Shown here: piece after piece, positions 33,700 to 46,331 of the stretch
How the letters are laid out: each line of letters opens with the position of its first letter
Numbering within the stretch: the stretch's first letter is position 1
Notes under the pieces: model-generated
What the model saw: only the letters and a program-made list of their open reading frames with translations
Databases searched by the model: none
What the model was told of the DNA's origin: nothing
Assembly: GCF_030272615.1 (NCBI RefSeq)
Contig: NC_081414.1
Location: forward strand, 311,104,164 to 311,168,163
Length of the DNA: 64,000 nt
Direction of reading: 5' to 3'
DNA from: Cryptomeria japonica
Taxonomy: Eukaryota > Streptophyta > Pinopsida > Cupressales > Cupressaceae
Program-made: the position numbers and the translations under genes

Positions 33700-34601
33700 T
33701 CCCTTGGATCGAGTAAGGTAAGTATTAGTTGAGGTTTTCTCTCACTATAGCATATCTTCTACTCTCTTATGTTGATTAGTTTTTTGTATGGTCCACTTCC
33801 TCACGATTCCCAAATTAGAAGCTTGGCTACTGATTGCAAGATTATCCTTGGATCCAGAATGTCAATCTCATCTTCGCCGATAACCTATGCAAGTTCGTCC
33901 TTGCATGCCCCTTCCTCTTTTTTTTCAAAAGGGTCCTTTGAATTTGTGAATAAGACCAGTGCGGTGTTGTCTTAATTATTTCAGGATCTTGAATCTCTTC
34001 ATTCTTCTCCTCGTGATTTATTTGACATGGTTCCTGGATAGATACCAAATTGATCTTTTTTGGTATTTGTTGAATTGTAATCAACTTGATTCATGCATAA
34101 ATAATCGAATCTCTATCTCCCATATTTAGCTCTAGGGTTTGCCCAAGAGAATCGCCGATTCGCATTAGGGCATCCTCGGACCAATATTTGAAGGGAAAAT
34201 TGTACAATATCACCCATATTAGTTCCTCAATCAGATTCATATTCTTGGGGTAAAAATTCCCAACCCATTTTTGGATAAAAATGAATTGATCGTCGATTTT
34301 CCATGGTCTGTTTTGTAGGATTTTATCTCTATCGCTGGAATTATTGAAGTCTACCAATATAAAATGTTTTGGCATAAAGTAGACTTCTGTTTAACCATTC
34401 TCCTAGTTTTTTTATCCACTGTTTAATTTCTTGCCTTGTTCTTGTTTTTCTGAGGATGTGGTAGATGATCGTCATCTAGTTTAAGACGGAAATGTCTCGC
34501 TGCATAATGTCTGTTAATTTGATGCTTAGGTTAGCTGAGTCTACTTCCATATTTTCGCATACTTCCCTATGTGAACTTGCAAATTTTGGAAGAGGCGCCA
34601 T
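33700..34601 (-). pseudogene. LINE E ORF1 (DUF4283-type RNA-binding protein)
   Basis: ATG at 34601 (reverse) gives MAPLPKFASSHREVCENMEV. After stops, the frame at 34375-34091 carries MPKHFILVDFNNSSDRDKIL, NRPWKIDDQFIFIQKWVGNF, and ELIWVILYNFPFKYWSEDAL followed by MRIGDSLGQTL, the conserved DUF4283 module of plant LINE ORF1 proteins. A lysine/glutamate-rich tail follows (34084-33842). The protein would coat LINE RNA. It lies directly upstream of the endonuclease with the same orientation. Confidence 0.7.
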
Positions 34602-35461
34602 TTTTTATAATAATTTCGCCGAAGGTGACTCCTATATGAAATGGATGGGCTAACTTCTCCAATCAACAGTCCATATTTGATTAGAGACGTGCAAGACAAT
34701 TGCAACGTCGAGCACTTTAGATCGTTTTACCGGCTCTACTACCATTTATGCCTTGCATTTTTCGTTTCTCGGCACCGTGCATTTTGCTGGTTTACCATGC
34801 AGTTTTCTCGTTTCCAATGAAACGATCCAAACGACCGTCGCTCCAAGCGAGAGAAATTTGAAAATCAAAAAGCAAAGCAATCTTGTCAATCCTAGTGATA
34901 CTCACTGTTCATCACAAAGTGTTGCTTCTATCCTAGTGACCTCGCTTGTTTTTATTTAGATATTTATAAAGATCAAAACTAAATATCAGCAAGTAGTAAG
35001 TGGTACACCCCTCACTCCAATGTGTTCTTTTGGATCTGTTTTTACACTTTTATGTCATGCATAATTAAAAGAAATTGCAGGGTTACCGTTTGAACCGAAA
35101 AGAGAGGAAGAGACAAAATTGATCAAATTGTGAAGGAGGCCAATGCTTAAGATCTAGATAATAGTTGGTAATAAGAATAGCATTATGATATTTTATAGAA
35201 TAGTAGATTATGTGGTTTTTGAAAATGTTGATTAAATTTAAAAGTGAAGTGTTTAATTTTTTCAATTTTTTTTAGATGAATAAATTTTGAATCAAAATTA
35301 TTCTTAAATTAATTTAATATTTGATTTAGATGTTGTACTAAATTTTACATTCTAAAATAGAGTTTGTATATATAGAAGTAAATAGGAATAAGTTTTTTTT
35401 TTAAATTAAATAATAATATTAATAATTAGTATGTAAGTTTTTTGATTAAGGAAAAATCAGG

Positions 35462-35496
<35 letters not shown>

Positions 35497-36289
35497 TTGA
35501 ATTAAATAAATTAATAAATTATGAATTGTTTAAATTTTTTTTTAAATTAAATTAAATTTTATTATAATTTTTAATATAAAAGTTAAAAAATTTAATTTAT
35601 CAATTTTAATATAGTTAGTTTTTATTTGTAATATTTTTTTATTAAAAGTGTAGTTTCAGTTTTTTAAATTTATTTGTTTTATAATTTAACTATATTTATG
35701 TTTAATATTATAATAATTTAATATTTGTTAATTTATTTAAGAAGTAAACTCTATTTAGCATTAATATTATAATAATTTTATGATTTACTTCACAACTAAA
35801 TTATGATTAGTGCAATTAATGTTAATATTGTTTGTAACATATTCATTAAAAATTTATTATATTTCAATTTTAATAAATTAATAGTGTAATTTAAGACTCT
35901 TAAAGATGAGAAAGAACTTCAAACAAGAAAAGAAAGAAGATACAATAGATCAATTGCAATGAAGTCAAACCAATAAATACTTTGTAACATCATACATATT
36001 CACTAGAAAATGACACCTCCTATGCAATTTCTAGGTAGCTTCCTTTCTTCCATAGAATGTATTTTGTCTTGTGAATTATAAGGGGATAAGGCATGGGATA
36101 AGGACACTAAAGGATAGTGCATATGTGACAAAAAATAAACAAAAAGAAGTTATACATGCTGACTACAAATAATTCATTATTTTTCAAAACTATTACCACT
36201 CTCCAAAGATTTACCAAAGGTATAGCCACCATACTAGGTGTCAATGTATGGCCCACACATATCCCTCCACCTCTCCCCCTCTCCCTCTA
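34602..36289. other. Non-coding, mostly AT-rich
   Basis: 34611-34960 resembles 37126-37520 (CCGAAGGTG and TGCAAGAC words in the same order) and may be a LINE leader or an older repeat. 35270-35900 is extremely AT-rich with a (TA)n run at 35463-35495. No gene seen. Confidence 0.4.
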
Positions 36290-36310
36290 TATATGTATAT
36301 CTCTTCTTTT

Positions 36311-36391
<81 letters not shown>

Positions 36392-36694
36392 ATCATCTTC
36401 TTGATTCAAATATTTTATTTCACTCATGTTTCATTCCCTATAGATTAATGCATAATTGACTTAAGGTTCTCACTTTTTCATTGGTACCATTGTTGCCTAA
36501 GGAGCAAGGGAGATAGAGAGACACAGACACAAATATAAAAGAATATATATAATTAAGAATATATCATATAAAAGAATATAGAATATATAATACTTTTAAT
36601 AATTAATGAGTGATCTTCCAAGGGAGATAGAGATAGAGATAAAGATATAGAATTATTAGTGGCCTACAAATATATATCACACACACACACACAC

Positions 36695-36751
<57 letters not shown>

Positions 36752-37115
36752 ATCTATCTCCTTCTCCTCCATCTCAATCTCCATCTTGATCCCCTAATTC
36801 CTTGATCCTCTCTCACTCTTCCTCTCTCTATCCATATCTACCCTCTCATTTTGGTAGTGGATAGTGATTATCTTCCTAATTCAAATATTTTTATTCACAC
36901 GTTATTGGATCCTTGTAAACTGATGCATGGTTCACGTGAAGCTATCACTTCTCCATTAAGATTTGTGTTGCACAAACAAAATCATTTTCTAAATGGCCTA
37001 CCAATTGACCTCGTAAACTGCATAAATGTATAGAAAAAATAGAATAAAAAATTTCCTAATTGACCTTTCACATATCTTTGATGTATCCATTGCACACCAA
37101 GGTGCAATTGCTAGT
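36290..37115 (+). mobile_element. Helitron-like repeat copy 1 with CT tracts
   Basis: It ends in CATTGCACACCAAGGTGCAA then TTGCTAG (37111-37114) followed by T. TTGCAC and GTGCAA form a stem with a 6-base loop just before CTAG, the arrangement known for Helitron 3' ends. Upstream are (TC)n tracts at 36313-36390 and 36701-36748, an (AC)n tract, and a 190-bp conserved block (36850-37033) also present at 39540-39720. The 5' end is not defined, and two partial copies may be fused, since a third, degenerate version of the block lies at 36390-36470. No helicase gene, so non-autonomous. Confidence 0.5.
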
Positions 37116-37125
37116 TTTAATTACA

Positions 37126-38688
37126 CCGAAGGTGTCTCTTACTATGGAATGCATCGGTTAAGTTTTGCAAATCAATGGTTTACATTTACATAGAGGCATG
37201 CAAGACGATTCAAACGTTTTCCGCCGTTGATCGATTTTAGTAAAATTTTGGTACCGCTTTCCTCGGAAACTTTCACGAGAAATGGTGACATGACAACCCC
37301 CGAGGAGAATTACGTCATTGTTTAGTGAGATTGTTTGAATTTTACAATTTATGCAGATTTCGTAGTACTGTCATGTTGTCTTCTGTCAGAAGTTGAAGCA
37401 CTGTTTAATGTAAAATATATTTTTATTTATTACCACTTGCATGTGGTACGTCAACACTGTCGTCGACTATTCGCCACTGTTCATTTAATCTAACGTTGGG
37501 AAGCAGAAAAAACACAAACAAATACATTTGTCCTTTGACTTATTCACAAGGCACAAAAGTTGACAACAGAAAATGTGGATGTGCTAAAAAGGAATAGCAT
37601 AAAAATGAAGGATATATATTATTTCTTTTTAAAAGTTTAGTTTTATGTTTTAAATTAGTGCTTTGGTTTTCTTTTATTTAATTTAAAAAATAAAATTTAT
37701 TTTAAATCAAAATTAATTAAGAGTAATAAATTAGGATTAAGACTAAGATTAAAGGTAAAAATAATTAAAACTTATTTATAATTTTAATTAATTATAACTA
37801 AGAAATAGTCATAAGATTAAGTTATTATAATTATGAATGTTAAATTATAAATATAATTATATATTATTAATTAAATTATGATTTAAATTATAATCAATTT
37901 AAGTAAAATTTAATTTTCTATCGACATTAGTTGAAGTTTCATTTAACAATTCAATGTTCTCATTATGATGTATTATAAATTCAATTTAGAATTTTACGTT
38001 TACATTACATAATTATGCCAAGAGGCATCTACAATGACATCAAAATGTCCGTAAACAAAAATCCATTTTTGAAACAATTTGACATGCAAATGACGGGTAA
38101 ATGCATGAAATATGTCATGTTTCAGCTTTTGTGGACGTGTTATTTTATTACTCCAAATAAAATAGAATCCTTGTCACTTGTCTCCAACTAGATTCACAAC
38201 TTTTTGCACACAGGACTTTAATGGATTTGTATTCTTGATGTTTAGTATTTTAGAAGAACATTTATTTTACAAATAATTCTCTTTTATTATAAGATATCTC
38301 TCGGCATAGTTTACATAAATTTTTTAAATATAAGTATACTAGTTACATATGTAATATGTAATTTAATAAATACAATTATAATATAAATTTGATATTGACT
38401 AAAAATATAATTTTAGTTGATTTAAAATTATATTTAATAATTTACTAAATATAAATATTAAATTATTATAATTAATTTTAATATAACCAAATTAAATTAA
38501 CATATAAAGTATTTCAATATAAACATTACATAATATATCAATTGTAGAACATTATTAATATTTTATAATACAAACTATTAAATATAAATATAAAATTATT
38601 ATAATTGATTTTAATATAACCAATTAAAATTAACATATAAATACAATATACATACAATTTAAATTAATATGCACAAATTTATTAGCTT
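37126..38688. other. Non-coding; diverged repeat then AT-rich
   Basis: 37126-37520 shows weak similarity to 34611-34960. The rest, 37600-38660, is almost wholly A and T with many TTAAAT and TATAAT words. No open frame or repeat boundary seen. Confidence 0.35.
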
Positions 38689-38750
38689 TATTTCCTATCT
38701 ATCTTCCTTTCCATCTCTCTTCCCCATCTCTATCTCCTTACCTCTTCTTG

Positions 38751-38840
<90 letters not shown>

Positions 38841-39312
38841 CCTATTTATTTGTCTATATCTCTATTTTTATCTTTTTGTTTCTCCTTTGTGTCTCTAACC
38901 CTCTCTATTACTTGTCCATGTCACCTTCTTTATCTCTCACTCTTGCCCTTCTAGAGCTCTATCTTTGCATCTCTTGCAATCCTCTCCATCTATATCTCAT
39001 TGACTCAATCTCTCTTATTTACTCCATTTATATCTTATTATCTCTATCTCTCCCTTCCTCTTTTTCTCTCTCCCATTCCACCTACCTCTCTCCCTCTCTC
39101 CCCATCTACATATCTCTCTACATCTCCTCGTCTCTCCCTTGTTTGCTCCCTATTTTTACTCATCTCTCTATATCTACCTTTTTATACCTTTCTCTCCCTT
39201 TCTCTTGTCATATATCTATATTTCTCCCTCTTTCTCTCTCTCCCTCTATCCCCACTATTTCTCTATCTGTCTCTTTCTCTCCCACTCTCATCATCTCTAT
39301 TTGTCTATCCCT

Positions 39313-39408
<96 letters not shown>

Positions 39409-39735
39409 ATATATATATATATATATCTTTTTATTCTCTATATATTCCTCTCATTTCTCTTTATCTCTTTCCTTCTCTTTATCTCTCTCCTTCTCCTTCA
39501 TCTCAATCTCCACCTTGACCCCCCAACTCCTTAACCCTCTCTCACTCTTGTGGATATTGATTGTCTTCCTAATTCAAAGCTTTTGATTCACTCATGTTTG
39601 GATCCTTGTAAATTAATGCATAGTTCATGTGAAGCTATTACTTATCCATTAAGATCTGTGTTGCACAAACAAAATCATTTTCTAAATGGCCTACCAAATG
39701 ACCTCATGTATATATATATGTATTCTACGTAGACT
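38689..39735 (+). mobile_element. Helitron-like repeat copy 2 with CT tracts
   Basis: A pyrimidine-rich stretch (38690-39530) holds (TC)n runs at 38754-38820 and 39316-39403, with (CA)n at 38821-38840. It is followed by the 190-bp block GTGGATATTGATTGTCTTCC ... CTAAATGGCCTACCAAATGA, shared with copy 1. The 3' hairpin and CTAG end are missing; sequence after 39735 does not match. Long open frames here consist only of S, L, I, Y, F and P and are a by-product of CT repeats. Confidence 0.45.
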
Positions 39736-41039
39736 TTCCTACCATATATGACAACAACACATACGGATATATAGTGTACAGACAAAATAACAATACAAAT
39801 AATTAAAATATGATTTAGATAAAAGGGTAAAGGAAGTGAATTTTGTACTTTTTAGTTAATTTAATAATATGTATATACAAGTATAATTATTTTGAATTAA
39901 TAGATAATATAAATTAATTAATATTTTATATTATTTGTTATAATTAAATATAATAATGTGAATAAAAAAAATTAATGAAACTTTTCTTTCTTATAAGTTT
40001 TGTAATTTATTAAATAAAATAATTAAATTATGTACAAGATACAAGAAGCATTTATTATAACTTAAATGCAATAAAGTGAATTGTTCAAAATTTACATCCA
40101 TACTAACATTTGTAATCAATTTAACAAGATTATAGACATTTTTTTAAGTTGATGGCTATATAATTTTATTAAGATTGTATTTTTTCTTATCTATTTTCAT
40201 TTGGCAATGTCGTTAAGCAATATTCTTCTCACTTTCTTTGTGCAATATTTGGAATATCTTGAATGCATGCATATATTTCATGTGTAAACATGGGATACAT
40301 GCAAAAAATCACAAGGCAAAATACTTTTCATATGGTTATGAATGTAACTCCTTGGTGATCAATGTTGTTGACATTAAATGATGCTCTTTAAGTTGACTTA
40401 TCTTGTGATTTATGGATTGTTAAGGTCCATGCCATTTGAACAAGAACCTAGCATGAGCCATTGTGACTTATTGGGATGATTTAATTTGGAGAGTTTAGTC
40501 AATCGACTTTCCTTCAAATGAGCATAAATTTTATACATTTTGTGAAATGTTGAGGAACTAGATGGGCATTGTTAGATTGCAAGATTTCTTAATCTATGGA
40601 GTTTTGTTGAGAAAAAAATGGCTCATAAGGTGTGAAGCTATAAATCTATTTCCCACATCCTATTAAAGATAGTGTTTAATAAAATTTTGAATTTTGCAAA
40701 TGCACCACACTATCTCTCAAACTACTAGAAACATGAGATGTCCCACACAACATTCCACCATTGTTAATCATATGTTCTAGATCCCATCATCATAATAAAA
40801 TCATGCATCTAATTTATTCATCAATGTCTACTCCCTTTTCTTATTAATTAGATGTATTTCATCTTCTAGGAAAAATATGTTAGTATTATATGTAATGGGT
40901 ACATCTAAGAGATCTTAAAGGTGAATTGTTGAGTCCTTAAGCACATGATGTATTGGATTGGTGGACACTTCCCATGGAGACATGTCATATTTTGATTGCT
41001 GACCAAAATGACAATAAAATATCAATTTCTCTATTGTCA
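39736..41039. other. Non-coding, AT-rich
   Basis: 39780-40160 is AT-rich. 40200-41000 has more balanced composition but no frame over 90 codons and nothing I recognise. Confidence 0.35.
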
Positions 41040-42538
<1,499 letters not shown>

Positions 42539-42638
42539 ATTAATTATAATAACAATATAATAAAACTTTAACATTAGAGAAGAGAAGATGCAAAGAGGCA
42601 ATCAATGGTTTCATTGAAGAAATGGGGCCAAATCAAAT

Positions 42639-42946
42639 TTGGCCAAGGGTCACGATGATTTTGGCTATGGTAGTAGGATTTCTATGTGGCACCTCTTGAT
42701 AAGGCATGGGAGGATCATAATAAGCAAAAACACACGACTAGATATCCCCCCCCAACCATGTGCTGGTAAATATAATGATTGGAAAGGGTATGAAACAATG
42801 GTAAAGGACTTTGGTAGGATGGATGAAAAAGTGGTTAGGAAATTTTGGAAACCAATGTAACATGGAGCCATGGAGAATGTACCCAAGGTATGTGTTGAAA
42901 CTATGCATAACTAAGTAGTTTTTGTTAATTTTGAAATTTTTGAATA
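42639..42946 (+). pseudogene. LINE F ORF1, N-terminal fragment
   Basis: The 73-codon frame (RISMWHLLIRHGRIIISKNT, WKGYETMVKDFGRMDEKVVR) has no domain I can name, but it precedes the DUF4283 part once LINE G is removed. It ends in the sequence TTTGGACTCTGTT, duplicated on the far side of LINE G. Assignment rests on position. Confidence 0.4.
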
Positions 42947-42959
42947 TTTGGACTCTGTT

Positions 42960-44955
42960 TTTTGTTTTTGTTTTTTTTAGCAAGGTGGCAATGCCACTTG
43001 ATATATTTTATTAATAATAAATAATTTTTATAATATTTATAAAAACTGGTTCAAACTGAGCTCCCAGAGAAAAGAACCAGCAAGAAAAACTCTGGTCATT
43101 TCTCATCAACATGATTATAGAAGAGAAGTAGTGAACAATCCTCTAGCCGAAGCTAGTTACAAAATAGAGATTAGCAAAGGAGCATGCAGGCTCTTTTACA
43201 CATAGGAGCATGCAAGCTCATTTTACAGAATAGGAGCATGCAAGGTTATTTGCAAAATAAGTTCCTGGGATATCTTGAATGCCCTGCAACAAAGAACTCC
43301 TGCAATCAAAATTGACATGCCCCTGCACCAAAAAACAACTGCAACCAAAATATATATATACTACAGAACACAGAGAATTTACAAGAAACGCAAGGTTCCA
43401 AAACATGACTGGCACCAACGACATGAGATCTGTGGTCTGTCATTATAGACAAATGCCAAAGGAGAAGAGGTGAATGCGGAAATGCTAGAGAGAAATGAAG
43501 CCCAAAATTTTTATGTTGTAAATGAAAAGAAAGAGGAGATATATCATAAAAAACTAACAAACCAAAAGAAGTGGCATACAGAGATAATCATGAAAACAAC
43601 GCTATGTCAAACTTTAAATGACATATGAAGGACGGATTCCCAATGTGAAAATAAATATCTCCAGATTTCGCACCAGAAGAGAGTACCAAACACACGAACA
43701 ACATCAATAACAACCAACACATCATTAATGAATGCCAAGTGATGATCAAGTAAAGCAAAGTACCTCAAATCAAAACCAAATGGAATTATGAAAAGAAATA
43801 CCTCACCAAGAGAAGAGAATATCAACTCGTATAAATGAGCAATCATATAATAAGAAAGATTAAATCCTCAACTCTCTACAGGCTATAATTAATAGGTTTG
43901 GGAAGCTCATCAAATCACCCCCCAATCGAGAGGAATCAATAACAGTTTTGTTACAACCCATATTAGCGAGGCAATCAGCCAATGCATTACCTTCACGATA
44001 AACATGTGAGATGATGAGGTGCTCAAACGTATCAAGAAGAGTCCATATTTATTCAAGAATATACTGGAAATGCCAATTATCAGCTTTTCTTGGCTTGCAA
44101 GCATTAATGACAATAATTGGATCACCTTCAATATGAAGGTATTTGAAATTCAAATACTTAGCCATAACAAGACCTTCTAAAAGAGCACAAGCCTCGGCCA
44201 TATTATTTGTGCCAGGAGAAATTGGCATAGCTTTTAATGCTAATAAAGAACCCAAATGATCACGAAAAACTATCCCTATTCCTGAATCACCAGGATTTCC
44301 ACGGGAGGATCCATCAAAATTCAATTTACAAAAGGGGCATTAGGAGGATGCCATTTTATGGAATTTCTATCTACAGGTGTTTTCCGAATCCTTGGAAAGG
44401 TGGGTGATACAGGAATAATGATACTTTTCCAAGAAGAGATCATAAAATTATCCCAAGAAGAGAACTCTGAATTCATGTTAAAATATTTCTGGACATGAGC
44501 ATTAACTTGCTCAATAATACTTCTTTCCAAAATCCCAAGAACAACCGATAAATCCGATGAGTCACATCTAAAAATGCGCTTGTTTCTTTCCCACCAAATG
44601 GCCCATATGACTGAAGAGGGAATTATAAACCACAAACAAGCAAATAGAGAAGATGAATACAAAACTGGCCAAGACTGAAACATGTCCCATAAAGATAAAG
44701 GTAAAGGGAATGAAAGAGATAGCTTTTGTAGGACAAAATGCCAACAACTACTCGCAAACTCACAATGAAGAAAAAGATGATTGACATCTTCAAGAGCTTT
44801 ACCACATAAGACACAAGAAAAAGATGCTACAATATTAAATTTGACTAAACGATCACTAGTCAAAATTCTATTTTGCAGTGCGAGCTAGGAAAAAACACTA
44901 GCTTTAGGTAATACTGAGTTATTCCAATAGAACAAAAAGGCACGATGAGGAGCAT
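42960..44955 (-). mobile_element. LINE G, reverse strand, 5'-truncated insertion
   Basis: A 2.0-kb LINE copy is bounded by 13-bp target duplications TTTGGACTCTGTT (42947-42959 and 44956-44968). The low-coordinate end is T-rich (42960-42978), which is the poly(A)-like tail on the reverse strand, followed by TTGATATATTTTATTAATAA, a common plant LINE 3' end. Only the zinc domain, RNase H and 3' region remain, as expected of incomplete reverse transcription. It lies inside ORF1 of LINE F. Confidence 0.85.
43920..44863 (-). pseudogene. LINE G zinc-binding domain and RNase H
   Basis: The frame at 44863-44321 starts with VASFSCVLCGKALEDVNHLF and LHCEFASSCWHFVLQK, giving the CxxC and HLFLHC zinc ligands, then a linker with WAIWWERNKRIFRCDSSDLS. 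The next frame (44324-44049) opens MNFDGSSRGNPGDSGIGIVF and continues NNMAEACALLEGLVMAKYL and LHIEGDPIIVINACK, a well-kept RNase H with the catalytic D, E and D. A third frame to about 43920 has SHVYREGNALADCLANMGC, the final D motif. The two long frames overlap at a stop or frameshift near 44322. It is the best preserved LINE domain pair in the window. Confidence 0.8.
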
Positions 44956-44999
44956 TTTGGACTCTGTTGCCCTTTTGAGAGAAAGCTTTTTTCTTGAAA

Positions 45000-45650
45000 T
45001 GGATCAAATATTGGCTAGCTTTCAATAGGGTTAATAAATGGTGTGATGAGAACTAGGGTATTGGATTTATTTTAAAAACATTGCCAAATGGTTTTTTTTA
45101 ATGTTATAGTGGATAATGCAAAAATAAACAAAGGATTATGTTTAATGAACCATATTTCATGAGGGGCATGGATTTTTACATCAAGGATTGGGTCCCTAAT
45201 TTTGACACTCTGAAAGTGAATATTGATAAAATACTGGTGTGGATTTTCCTCTATAATCTTCCCAGAGAATATTGGGACATGAAAACCCTTAAAATAATAG
45301 CAAACAAATTAGAGTGTTTCATGAAAGTGGATGAAACTATTGAAAAGGACTTTAGCATGTATGCAAGAATATGTATTAAATAGAATCCATATCCACCCCT
45401 CCCCAAAGCCATTGAGATTTGGTCAAAGGCAACAAATAGAAGTTGAGGAGGTTTTAGAACTTTGCAAACTCTATAACGCAATGGGTCGTTTGCAAGAGGA
45501 CTGTGTGGTGAATAAAAAAGGTAAAGAGACTGCTCAAGCAAAGTTCAAAAGGAGAATCAAGACTTTTTTAAGGATAGAAATCAAATAGAGGTGGGTAACA
45601 ATATCCATGAATTTGAAACAAGAATGGGTGTTCCAGAGGTTGAGGGGATG
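45000..45650 (+). pseudogene. LINE F ORF1, DUF4283 part
   Basis: Frame 45138-45383 reads MFNEPYFMRGMDFYIKDWVP, NFDTLKVNIDKILVWIFLYN, LPREYWDMKTLKIIANKLEC, the conserved DUF4283 module (compare LINE E at 34375-34091). A short frame before it gives the LLREKAFFLEMDQI type of start. After 45383 stops break a region that normally holds a zinc knuckle and basic tail. Role: RNA-binding protein of the LINE particle. Confidence 0.7.
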
Positions 45651-46298
45651 GAATAGATTAATTTTGCCTCTTCAAACTTATTTGATTCATGTAATAATAA
45701 GGATATCTCTGGTAGGGAAGTAGCATTTTCAAGGGGTTTCTAGATGCTCAATAGGATTTCTCCTTTTTAGAGAAGTAGACTAGTAAGGAGGACATAATGA
45801 CTATGTTTGAATTGAACTTGGAGGGTTTCAATCTAAACCTAGAAGGTAGAGCAGAGTTGACAAATCTAATTGGTGTAGCTTTGAAAAAAGTGGAAGCAAC
45901 AATTTCAATTATGAACAATTTGAAAGAGCAATGTGGGAATATCTTGGAAGCTCCCAATCGTCAAGAACAAAATGATCTACTTGATACAAATGAATATATG
46001 TATAAGGATATTAATTTCCTGCCTTCCAAAAAGGACACTCTCAAATGAGAGAATCTTCAAGACCAATCTCCACAATCTAGGGATAATGTTAATTTAGAGT
46101 TTTCAGGGGTAAGGGGATAGGATGAGGAGGAGGACATTCTCGATACAATAAGTCTTTGTCAACCTCTCAAAAAATCCAATTGGGTGAACGAAAGTCTAGA
46201 GGTAGAAAATTGACCAAGGTTATGTTGGAGATGGCAGGTTGTGCCAAAGGAAAAAGCAAAATTAGTTTAGGCAAGGGCTTTACGCTTCCTTAGAAGCC

Positions 46299-46331
46299 AT
46301 GAAAATCCTAACATGGAATGTCAAGGGCTAC
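46299..46331 (+). pseudogene. LINE F endonuclease, first residues
   Basis: ATG at 46299 gives MKILTWNVKGY, the same start as LINE E (MKVLTWNVKGL). After 11 codons the reading is cut by the 4.1-kb insertion and resumes at 50464-50468, where GCTAC is repeated. Confidence 0.75.

Noticed and set aside
38669-39586. Open frame of 305 codons in the CT-rich region
   Set aside because: Composed almost only of S, L, I, Y, F and P because CT and TATA repeats contain no stops; all three forward frames are open together.
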